Under the pieces are notes generated by a model. It did not search any database and had not been told where the DNA came from. It worked only from the letters and a program-made list of their open reading frames with translations. A DNA stretch of 9,782 nucleotides from DATHGT01 sp035317605 (GTDB lineage Bacteria; Methylomirabilota; Methylomirabilia; Rokubacteriales; CSP1-6). Position 1 is the stretch's first letter, and the number at the start of each line of letters is the position of its first letter. The position numbers and the translations under genes were made by a program. Of this stretch, positions 1 to 5,490 are shown in pieces. The stretch covers positions 1-9,782 of the forward strand of contig DATHGT010000232.1 in assembly GCA_035317605.1 (NCBI GenBank), written 5' to 3'.

Positions 1-1198
1 CCTGTCCACCGGTCAGAAAAAATGTCACACGGGCCTGCGCCACGGTGCCCGGCCACGTCCCCAGGCTCCGGACGGTCTCCTGGATGAAGTCATCGGTGAG
101 CGCCCCCATGAAGAACGACGTCTCCTGATACCGGTTGGGCAGGGACTGGATATCGAAGAAATCTTGCGCCGGCCAGTAGGGTAACTCCACGAGCACGACG
201 GGGCTGGCATCCTTCAAATGCGGCCCGACGATCTGGTCGAATTCCAGCCGTGTGCCGCGGAGCTGGCCGGTGAGGCGCAGGGTTGTCGGCCCAGGCCTGT
301 TCCCCGGCAGGGCGATGACGGAGAACTGCGCACCGACCGCGTTCGGCGCCTGCTCCAGCACCCTGCCGATCCGCGCGAAAACATCCTGGATGCCTGCGGG
401 GGTCGCCTTCCAGGTTGCGACAAACCCTACGAGGTTGGACGCGGGTTTGGTGCGCAGCCGCCAGCTGACCGCGTATCCGAGATTGCCGCCGCCTCCGCCG
501 CGTATCGCCCAGAACAGATCTGGATACTGGCTACTCGATGCGGTGACCCGTTCTCCGGTGCCGAGGACCAGATCCACGCTCTCGACCAGATCGCAGCCCA
601 CACCGTTGTCGCGCATGTCCAGTCCGATGCCGCCGCCCATGAGGAAAGCGCTCGCGCCCACGGCCCCGCAACGGCCATGGACGATGGTGTGGCCGCCGAC
701 GCCGTCCTTGTCGGCCGTCTTCTTCAGCACCGCGAAAATATCGCGATTCAGCGCGCCGCCCTGCACTTCGAGTATCCCGTCCCGATACGTGACGTCGCGC
801 ATCAGTCCGCCGTGGATCACGAGGCCAGGGACCGTGCTGCAACCGGCGTAGCTGTGGCCGCCGGAGCGCGGCACCATCGGTATGCCAGCCTTCCGTGCCC
901 ATAGTATCGATTCGCTGACTTCGTCCGGGTTGCTCGGGAGCACTACCGCGAGCGGCTTATCCGGATCGATGGGAAGGTCCGGGCGGTAATAGCGTAAATT
1001 TTCCGGTCGGGTGAGTGGCGTGAACCGGGGGTCGTCCGGCCGGAAAACGCGGTTCTTGACCAGTTCCTCCAGCTTGTCCCAATCGGCTTCGCTTGCGGCT
1101 TGCGCCAGAGCGGCTCGTGCGACTCGCGGAACGAAGGGCATGGCAAGGGTGGCAGCGGAACCGGCCAGCCACGACCGCCGCGATAGCTCTCTGTGCAT
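1..1198 (-). CDS. Tat-exported FAD-binding oxidoreductase, berberine bridge enzyme-like (3' end off window)
   Basis: This is the N-terminal 399 residues of a flavin oxidase of the PCMH/FAD_binding_4 fold; the rest lies beyond the left edge. Such enzymes oxidise alcohols, amines or C-H bonds with O2 as acceptor. The start at 1198 has a GAGGGG ribosome site just upstream; another in-frame ATG at 1213 is less favoured because it precedes that site. Residues 6-30 form a twin-arginine signal (SRRSWLAG, then a hydrophobic stretch ending near ARAAL), so export is predicted. RSGGHSYAG places the flavin-linking His at residue 115, and GRCGAVG places a Cys at 177. The 62-residue spacing equals that of His104 and Cys166 in plant berberine bridge enzyme, so two covalent FAD links are likely. 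A glycine-rich FAD loop follows (MGGGIG, residues 187-192) and RGGGGGNLG at about 233-241. The reading frame has no stop or frameshift. The substrate is not predictable, and the C-terminal substrate-binding part is not visible. Confidence 0.92.
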   Translation of the reverse strand, partial: MHRELSRRSWLAGSAATLAMPFVPRVARAALAQAASEADWDKLEELVKNRVFRPDDPRFTPLTRPENLRYYRPDLPIDPDKPLAVVLPSNPDEVSESILWARKAGIPMVPRSGGHSYAGCSTVPGLVIHGGLMRDVTYRDGILEVQGGALNRDIFAVLKKTADKDGVGGHTIVHGRCGAVGASAFLMGGGIGLDMRDNGVGCDLVESVDLVLGTGERVTASSSQYPDLFWAIRGGGGGNLGYAVSWRLRTKPASNLVGFVATWKATPAGIQDVFARIGRVLEQAPNAVGAQFSVIALPGNRPGPTTLRLTGQLRGTRLEFDQIVGPHLKDASPVVLVELPYWPAQDFFDIQSLPNRYQETSFFMGALTDDFIQETVRSLGTWPGTVAQARVTFFLTGGQ

Positions 1199-1498
1199 GA
1201 TCCCCTCAGCCATTCGTACCTCGACCCTGGCCGCCCGAACTATCTTCGGACAAGAGACACAGTGAACACAAGTCACGCCTCCCTGAGTTCCGCGTCTGCG
1301 AACTCAGCCCAGTTCCTCCGCCAGCCGGAGTAATCGCTGGGTTCATGCTGAAGCCGGACGGGTTCTTCGACCGGAGCCCGGCGCTCGACGTGCCGCCGTC
1401 GCCCCACGGCGAGGGCGGCCCGCATTGCCACTGACGCGCGTCACCCGTGCCGAGACTGCGATGCCGGGACGCCGACCAAGAACGCCGCGTCCCGATCG
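1199..1498. other. Intergenic stretch between oxidase start and NUDIX stop
   Basis: This 300-base gap must hold the oxidase promoter on the minus strand, but I see no convincing -35/-10 pair. It contains one clear stem-loop (1283-1307). On the plus strand a frame stays open from 1201 to a TGA at 1432-1434 with strong G/C third positions towards its end. Its only ATG is at 1345, which would give 29 residues ending GEGGPHCH. The opposite-strand frame shows the same period-3 signal, so I do not call a gene. Confidence 0.5.
1283..1307. repeat. Perfect 8-bp inverted repeat (stem-loop)
   Basis: CTGAGTTC (1283-1290) and GAACTCAG (1300-1307) are exact reverse complements around a 9-base loop. It lies after the cupin-NUDIX operon and before the oxidase, all on the minus strand. 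It could be a terminator for the first or an operator for the second. There is no T-run on either side, so an ordinary intrinsic terminator is doubtful. Confidence 0.45.
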
Positions 1499-2002
1499 CT
1501 ACGGGCGCTTGGCGACCATCGCCAGCACGGGACGGTCGGTCGGGAACGCGAGCGGCGGCGGCGCGGCGGGATCGAACCAGCCCACCGCCTCCGCGTCGTC
1601 GCCCGCGCACGGCTTCACGCTCGGGTCGAGCAGCCGCGCGCTGAACCAGATCCCGACGGTGGGCCGCTCCGGATCGTGGCGGTTCACCGTCACCTGAAGC
1701 ACGTCGCCGATCTCGACGGCCACGCCGGCCTCCTCGATCGCCTCGCGGGCCGCGGCCGCTCTCAGATCCTCGCCCCACTCCACGTAGCCGCACGGGACGC
1801 ACCACTGGCCGGCGCCGAACTGGCCGTGCGCGCGCTGCACGAGGAGCACGCGGCCCGCCGCGTCGCGGACCAGCGCGGCGACGCCCACGCCCATGTTGGC
1901 GAAGAACACGAAGCCGCAGGCCGCGCAGGTGGGACGCGGCAACGCGTGATCGAGCGCCGACGCGCAGCGTGGGCAGAACCGCCAGTCGTCGCCGAGCGTC
2001 AC
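1499..2002 (-). CDS. NUDIX hydrolase with N-terminal zinc ribbon
   Basis: This 167-residue protein should hydrolyse a nucleoside diphosphate linked to another moiety, such as ADP-ribose, NADH or a related metabolite, in the cytoplasm. Residues 10-29 form a zinc ribbon (CPRC, then CAAC after 12 residues). The complete Nudix box spans residues 72-94, matching G-x5-E-x7-RE-U-xEE-x-G-U, with the metal-binding REAIEEAG core intact. Lead-in residues WCVPCGYVEWGED are typical of zinc-ribbon Nudix proteins. I place the start at a GTG (2002-2000), whose last two bases are the first two of the TGA stop of the upstream cupin gene (GTGA overlap), with AAGGA just before it. Translation is therefore probably coupled to the cupin. 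A frame extending upstream to 2296 is open only as a shadow of the cupin. The zinc ribbon recalls NudC, but the protein is shorter and I do not see the NudC signature, so the substrate is open. Confidence 0.9.
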   Translation of the reverse strand: MTLGDDWRFCPRCASALDHALPRPTCAACGFVFFANMGVGVAALVRDAAGRVLLVQRAHGQFGAGQWCVPCGYVEWGEDLRAAAAREAIEEAGVAVEIGDVLQVTVNRHDPERPTVGIWFSARLLDPSVKPCAGDDAEAVGWFDPAAPPPLAFPTDRPVLAMVAKRP

Positions 2003-2340
2003 GCGTCCTTCAGCATGACAACCGGCTTGGGCAGGGTGACGAGGAAGACGCATCCGCCGTCGGAGGCGGCCGCATGCTTGGCGTCCGGCGGCGTATAGAG
2101 ATAGTCGCCTACCTTCATGTGATGGCGTCCGATCCGGACGTCGCCTTCGAGGACGAAGACTTCCTCTCCGGCGGGATGATCGTGCGCCGGGACCGACGCG
2201 CCGGGCTCCAGGCGGACCAGCGCGGCCGATTCGCCGCTCTCCGTGTCGCTCCGGAGCACCTTGCGGGAAACGCCCGGGAACCTCGACGGCTGCCACTCGG
2301 CGGCGGCGGCGCTCGTGAACGTCTCTTTCGGGTCCGTCAT
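1999..2340 (-). CDS. Small single-domain cupin (ChrR-like)
   Basis: This 113-residue protein is one cupin beta-barrel. Motif 1 runs from about residue 47 (GASVPAHDHPAGEE) with metal ligands His53, His55 and Glu59 or Glu60. Motif 2 is GDYLYTPPDAKH (residues 78-89), supplying His89. Such proteins bind Zn, Mn or Fe and act as small dioxygenases, isomerases or sensors; the sequence resembles the cupin domain of ChrR-type anti-sigma factors, but the N-terminal sigma-binding domain is absent. The ATG at 2340 is supported by GGGAGGA about six bases upstream, so a longer open frame to 2457 is rejected. It is the first gene of a two-gene unit with the NUDIX hydrolase, which starts within its stop codon. 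An extended -10 element lies 25 bases upstream. The specific role is unknown. Confidence 0.87.
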   Translation of the reverse strand: MTDPKETFTSAAAAEWQPSRFPGVSRKVLRSDTESGESAALVRLEPGASVPAHDHPAGEEVFVLEGDVRIGRHHMKVGDYLYTPPDAKHAAASDGGCVFLVTLPKPVVMLKDA

Positions 2341-2365
2341 CTGAGTCCTCCCTCGGCTGCCAGGG

Positions 2366-2374
2366 ATGCTAGCA
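2366..2374 (-). promoter_or_regulatory. Candidate extended -10 promoter of the cupin-NUDIX unit
   Basis: Read on the minus strand this is TGC followed by TAGCAT, an extended -10 element of the form TG-n-TAnnnT. It lies 25 bases before the cupin ATG, leaving room for a leader of about 19 bases that includes the GGGAGGA site. No good -35 is seen, which extended -10 promoters can tolerate. Confidence 0.4.
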
Positions 2375-2421
2375 CGCTGACGCGGAGGTGCCTCGTGGGC
2401 TGGGCGCTCTGCGCCGCCGCC

Positions 2422-2472
2422 GGGTAGTGTCTCAGTTCGCGTTCTGGTCGGATTCAAACTGAGACACTACCC
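2422..2472. repeat. Perfect 16-bp inverted repeat with 19-base loop
   Basis: GGGTAGTGTCTCAGTT (2422-2437) and its exact reverse complement (2457-2472) flank a 19-base loop. The length and perfection are well above background for this window. It sits between the small hypothetical frame ending at 2432 and the cupin promoter. There is no T-run beside it. It could be a strong RNA hairpin acting as terminator or 3' end, a dispersed palindromic repeat (REP/MITE-like), or paired ends left by an excised insertion element. It supplies the stop codon of the adjacent frame, suggesting later insertion. Confidence 0.75.
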
Positions 2473-2719
2473 CGCGCGGAGAACGAGTGGAACGCGGCAG
2501 GGAAGGTGGAATGAGCGATCGAGCTAGAGTCGGAAGCGCGCCCACCAAGGAAGCCGGCGGCTGACCGGCAATCGGCCCCGCTAGTGTCGGCTGTTTCCCA
2601 GAGGCCTGGTCCGCGCACTCGACGTGGAGGAAGAAGACGCCACAACGAAAGGCGCCCTCTCCTGCGGGGATCGTCTGCCGGCAGAACCAGCAGAGCCTTT
2701 CAATCGACGCCTTCGTCAT
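2432..2719 (-). CDS. Hypothetical small protein with LIM-like CxxC...HxxC zinc-binding pattern
   Basis: I do not recognise this 95-residue frame. Its first ~42 residues look real: Cys10-x2-Cys13, 18 residues, then His32-x2-Cys35, with an additional Cys26. This matches the first half of a LIM or treble-clef zinc finger. From about residue 45 the sequence becomes low-complexity (Pro, Ser, Arg, Leu) and it ends inside the 16-bp inverted repeat, so the natural C-terminus may have been replaced. There is no Shine-Dalgarno before the ATG. A TACAGT box on the minus strand (2730-2735) lies 10 bases upstream, compatible with a very short or absent leader. It could be a genuine small zinc protein, a truncated remnant, or a chance frame. 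Confidence 0.4.
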   Translation of the reverse strand: MTKASIERLCWFCRQTIPAGEGAFRCGVFFLHVECADQASGKQPTLAGPIAGQPPASLVGALPTLARSLIPPSLPRSTRSPRGVVSQFESDQNAN

Positions 2720-2788
2720 AATGAGATCGACTGTAGCGGCGCCGACGGTCCCGAGGCCATCGGGGGTTTCCTGAGGCGGGACTAGGGG

Positions 2789-3034
2789 CTATCTTGTTTT
2801 TTCAAAGGGATAATTCCCACTCCGGCCCAGGGAGCAAATCCAGTAGAGCCCCGAGGGGGAATAGTAGGTCAGGTTCAACTTCTTGCCTTCGACGAGGACG
2901 AGATCGGTTTCCCGGCGGGTTCCTCGGCGGACGTACTCGACGTGCAGGGCGCCTTCCTGAATGCAAGCGCGACGATTGCAAGCCGATTCATCCCGCCGGG
3001 ATTCAAGGACGCCCTGAGGGTCGGGGGCATCGAA
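2789..3034 (-). pseudogene. Probable gene remnant without start codon
   Basis: A frame of 81 sense codons opens after a TGA at 3037-3035 and stops with TAG at 2791-2789. From about codon 27 it reads like a real protein C-terminus (EGALHVEYVRRG, then LNLTYYSPSGLYWICSLG). No ATG or GTG exists in frame, so it is not an intact gene. The frame has the same register as the zinc-pattern frame that begins at 2719. The cysteines before EGALHVE and the following His-x2 pattern faintly resemble that protein, which hints at a decayed relative. The match is by eye and weak. Together with the adjacent short frame, it accounts for most of the otherwise empty 2720-3151 stretch. Confidence 0.3.
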
Positions 3035-3155
3035 TCAACGGCGTGTAGTCCTGGCCCTCGAGCTTTTTCGCTTCCTCACACCAGACTTCGCAACGATGGT
3101 GGAACGCCAGCAGCGTGCTTGTTCGCGAGCGGCGGCGGGCGAGGTCGTCGGTCAT
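3003..3155 (-). CDS. Possible 50-residue ORF overlapping the binding-protein stop (ATGA)
   Basis: An ATG at 3155-3153 overlaps the TGA of the substrate-binding protein gene. The frame runs 50 residues to a TGA at 3005-3003. Residues 17-34 (AFHHRCEVWCEEAKKLEG) contain His-x2-Cys and a second Cys and look less random than the rest; the last eight residues are proline/arginine-rich as expected from a frameshifted tail. It may be a translationally coupled small gene, a fragment related to the neighbouring zinc-pattern frames, or chance. Confidence 0.22.
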   Translation of the reverse strand: MTDDLARRRSRTSTLLAFHHRCEVWCEEAKKLEGQDYTPLIRCPRPSGRP

Positions 3156-4147
3156 TCGATCACTTGGTCGGCGCGCAGCAGCAGCGCCGGCGGGATCGTG
3201 AGGCCGAGGGCTTTGGCCGTCTTGAGGTTGATGGCCAGGATGTATCGCGTCGGTTGCTCGAAGGGGAGTTCGCCCGGCTTGGCGCCCTTGAGAATCTTGT
3301 CGACGAAGGTCGCGGCACGTCGGAAGTTGTCGGTGAGTGGTGCTCCATAGCTCATCAGTCCGCCGGCATCGGCATAGTCCCGGATCATGTAGATCGAAGG
3401 CAAGTGGTGTCGGAGCGCGCTCCCCGCGATCTGTCGCAACTGCTCCGAGAAGAACGTGTCCCCGAAGAGGACGACGACCTCCGCGCGCTCGCGCGCCAAT
3501 GAGGCAAAGGTCGGCTCGATCTCCTCGACCGCGCTAGCCTCCCCGAGCACGACCTGTCGTCCCAGCTTCTGACTGGCGAGCGTCAGCTGCATCGCCTGGC
3601 GACCATGCGATGCATTCGTCTCGTTGATGAGCACCCCGACCCGCGAGAGCTTGGGCAAGACGATTTTCAAGAGCTCGAGCTGTTTCAGCGTCAAGTCACC
3701 CGCGGTGTCGTTCAGGCCCGTGAAGTTTCCACCGGGGCGCGCCAGGCTATTGGCGAACCCTTCGAGGACCGGATCGTTCCCCACCGTAACGACAACAGGT
3801 GGTGCGGCGGCCGTACGCTGCAAGACGCGATACACGGGCCCTCCCGCCGCGACGATGACTTCCATTTTGAGCCGGAGGAGCTCGGCGACGAGGGCGGGAA
3901 GCCGTTCAGGCTTGGACTCGGCGAAGCGTGCCTCGACGATGACGTTCTTCCCTTCGATGTAGCCGAGCTCTCGCATGCCCTCAAGAAAGGCCGCGTAGCG
4001 ATGAGCGCCGGCGCCGGGCTGGCGAGAACCGAAGTAGAGGAAGGCCACTCGGCGAACTTTTCCGGAGGGCTGCTGCGCCTCGACTACCAGCGGCTCAGCG
4101 ACCAGCCCCGCGCCCAACGTGCCGAGGAACCGCCGACGGCTCAGCAT
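3152..4147 (-). CDS. ABC-type substrate-binding protein (ABC_sub_bind/TrpX family), Tat-secreted
   Basis: This 331-residue periplasmic protein belongs to the large ABC_sub_bind (DUF534, PF04392) family, whose characterised members bind amino acids such as tryptophan or tyrosine. The start at 4147 gives the family's standard N-terminus: a twin-arginine motif (LSRRRFLGTLGAG) then cleavage near VEAQQP. A longer frame to 4195 would bury the signal. KVRRVAFLYFGS begins the first lobe, GYIEGKNVIVEARFAE is the family hallmark at about residues 62-77, and ARPGGNFTGL (about 137-146) and the C-terminal NLKTAKALGLTIPPALLLRADQVIE-type ending (split here by position, residues ~307-331) are typical. Length is normal. 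No permease or ATPase gene is in the window, so it is an orphan component, as is common for this family in soil bacteria. There is no Shine-Dalgarno; a promoter eight bases upstream suggests a leaderless transcript. The ligand is unknown. Confidence 0.93.
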   Translation of the reverse strand: MLSRRRFLGTLGAGLVAEPLVVEAQQPSGKVRRVAFLYFGSRQPGAGAHRYAAFLEGMRELGYIEGKNVIVEARFAESKPERLPALVAELLRLKMEVIVAAGGPVYRVLQRTAAAPPVVVTVGNDPVLEGFANSLARPGGNFTGLNDTAGDLTLKQLELLKIVLPKLSRVGVLINETNASHGRQAMQLTLASQKLGRQVVLGEASAVEEIEPTFASLARERAEVVVLFGDTFFSEQLRQIAGSALRHHLPSIYMIRDYADAGGLMSYGAPLTDNFRRAATFVDKILKGAKPGELPFEQPTRYILAINLKTAKALGLTIPPALLLRADQVIE

Positions 4148-4155
4148 GGCGCACG

Positions 4156-4185
4156 ATGGTACCCCGCCGCGGCGTGTTTTGTCCG
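4156..4185 (-). promoter_or_regulatory. Candidate promoter of the substrate-binding protein, leaderless geometry
   Basis: On the minus strand CGGACA (4185-4180) and TACCAT (4161-4156) form a plausible -35/-10 pair with an 18-base spacer, each matching the sigma-70 consensus at four of six bases. Only eight bases separate TACCAT from the ATG at 4147, so transcription would start at or next to the start codon. The absence of a ribosome site agrees with this. The remaining gap up to the racemase stop at 4325 holds nothing else I can support. Confidence 0.42.
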
Positions 4186-4324
4186 ACGGCAGCACGCCGC
4201 CGGGAAGCCTTGCGCGAGGCCGTGGAACGTGTCGCCAATGCCGAACAGCTTCAGACCGACTTCTACCACCGCACGCGCGTGGCGACCTGGGTACGGCGTC
4301 AAGCGGAGGTGGTGCTGGAGGTCG

Positions 4325-5419
4325 CTACTTCACGGCGTAACGCTTGACCGCGTCCTCGTTCCACGTGATGCCGCTGCCCGGCCGATCAGGAATGACGGCA
4401 TGTCCGTCCTCGATCTGCAGAGGCTCGGCGACGATCGCGGTGGCCCAGTCCATGTACTCCAGCCAGTGGCTCGTCGGTGTGACCGCGAGCAGATGCGCGC
4501 TGTACTCGGGGAACAGGTGGCTCGAAGTCTCCATGCCGTACGCCTGTGTGATCGCCGCCGCCCGCAGCCAGCCGGTGACGCCGCCGATGCGCTGCAGGTC
4601 GGGCATCACGTAGTCCATGGCCCGGGCCTCGAGCGCATTGATCAGCTCGAAGGTGTCGACGAGATTCTCGCCGGTCTGCAGCGGCGTCCGGAGCTCGGCG
4701 GCGATGCGCGCGCAGCCCGCGTAGTCGTCGTGCCGCACGGGCTCCTCGATCCAGTACAGCCCTTCGCCATCGAGCATGCGGCCGCGCACGATCGCCTCGT
4801 TGACGGTCAGACGCTGGTTGTAATCGACCATCAACGTGATCGTTTCGCCGACACGCTTCTTGACCGCACGTACCGCGGCGAGGTCCTGCGCCGGATCATC
4901 ACGGCCCACCCGGAGTTTGATGGCGCGGAAGCCACCCTCCGCGATCAGGGCCTCGGCCTCGTCGGCAAGCCGCTCCACGGGCTGGATCCAGAGGCCACAG
5001 CTGTTGTAGGCCCGGATCGGCTTCAGCTCGCCGCCCAGCAGCTTCACCAGAGGCAGACCCGCCGCCTGCGCCAGGACATCCCACGCGCACATGTCCACGC
5101 CGGCGAGCGCGAGACCGACCAGCCCGGGCGTGTCGAGCAGCGTGAGCTGTTTGCGGAGCTTCGCCTCGATCGCGAACGGCGCGACGGCTCCGCCCGTGAG
5201 GATGTCGCTCATCGCCTCGACGCAGCCAACGATGGGCTCGAGCGCCCAGGGCGCGAACGCGAACAGATAGGAGCGTCCGGTGAGGCCCTCTCTCGTTTCG
5301 AGATCGACGAGCACGAGCGCCGCGCTCGGCAGCGCCCCGCTGGCGGAGAGCGGTGGCCGCTTGAACGGCACCTGGACGGGCCTGGCGCGGATTCTTCGTA
5401 TCGTCGGCGCAGTCGTCAT
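4325..5419 (-). CDS. Mandelate racemase homologue (enolase superfamily) with KxR catalytic motif
   Basis: This 364-residue cytoplasmic enzyme is very similar throughout to Pseudomonas mandelate racemase as I remember it (SYLFAF, PLVKLLG, VDYNQ, WIEEP, IGGVTGW, SSHLFPE, HLLAVTPT, PGSGITW). Mandelate racemase numbering plus four gives every catalytic position without gaps: metal ligands Asp199, Glu225, Glu251; the Asp274-His301 dyad; Glu321 as electrophile; Asn201; and Lys168. The exception is residue 170 (codon 4912-4910, CGG), which is Arg where mandelate racemase has Lys166, the base for the S enantiomer. The enzyme should still enolise an alpha-hydroxy or related carboxylate at a Mg2+ site, but racemisation is not assured; dehydration, epimerisation or one-sided proton exchange is possible. 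The ATG at 5419 has GAGGA five bases upstream. It lies 65 bases after the MFS gene in the same direction, probably one operon. A continuous frame upstream to 7543 is antisense shadow. Confidence 0.95.
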   Translation of the reverse strand: MTTAPTIRRIRARPVQVPFKRPPLSASGALPSAALVLVDLETREGLTGRSYLFAFAPWALEPIVGCVEAMSDILTGGAVAPFAIEAKLRKQLTLLDTPGLVGLALAGVDMCAWDVLAQAAGLPLVKLLGGELKPIRAYNSCGLWIQPVERLADEAEALIAEGGFRAIKLRVGRDDPAQDLAAVRAVKKRVGETITLMVDYNQRLTVNEAIVRGRMLDGEGLYWIEEPVRHDDYAGCARIAAELRTPLQTGENLVDTFELINALEARAMDYVMPDLQRIGGVTGWLRAAAITQAYGMETSSHLFPEYSAHLLAVTPTSHWLEYMDWATAIVAEPLQIEDGHAVIPDRPGSGITWNEDAVKRYAVK

Positions 5420-5471
5420 GAAGTCCTCGTCGGCCGTAGCCGCGTACTCTTCGTTCGTGGTCGATGGGCGC

Positions 5472-5490
5472 GGCTGAGGACGCCTCAGTC
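5472..5490. repeat. Short inverted repeat across the MFS stop codon
   Basis: CTGAGG (5474-5479) and CCTCAG (5483-5488) pair around a three-base loop, with two further weak pairs outside. It spans the TGA of the MFS gene and precedes the racemase. There is no T-run, so it might stabilise or separate the two parts of the transcript rather than end it. A stem of this size can occur by chance. Confidence 0.25.

Noticed and set aside
218..904. 228-residue plus-strand frame
   Set aside because: Antisense to the FAD oxidase, whose flavin-binding motifs lie on the other strand.
1261..1277. CRP-like half sites GTGA and TCAC
   Set aside because: The spacing is seven bases instead of six and the flanking T/A bases are missing, so it does not fit the known CRP site.
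4156..4347. 63-residue plus-strand frame with an amphipathic helix-like middle (LREAVERVANAEQLQTDF)
   Set aside because: The middle looks moderately protein-like, but the start lies in the binding-protein promoter, the end overlaps the racemase, and no ribosome site precedes it. Possibly a gene remnant, not enough to call.
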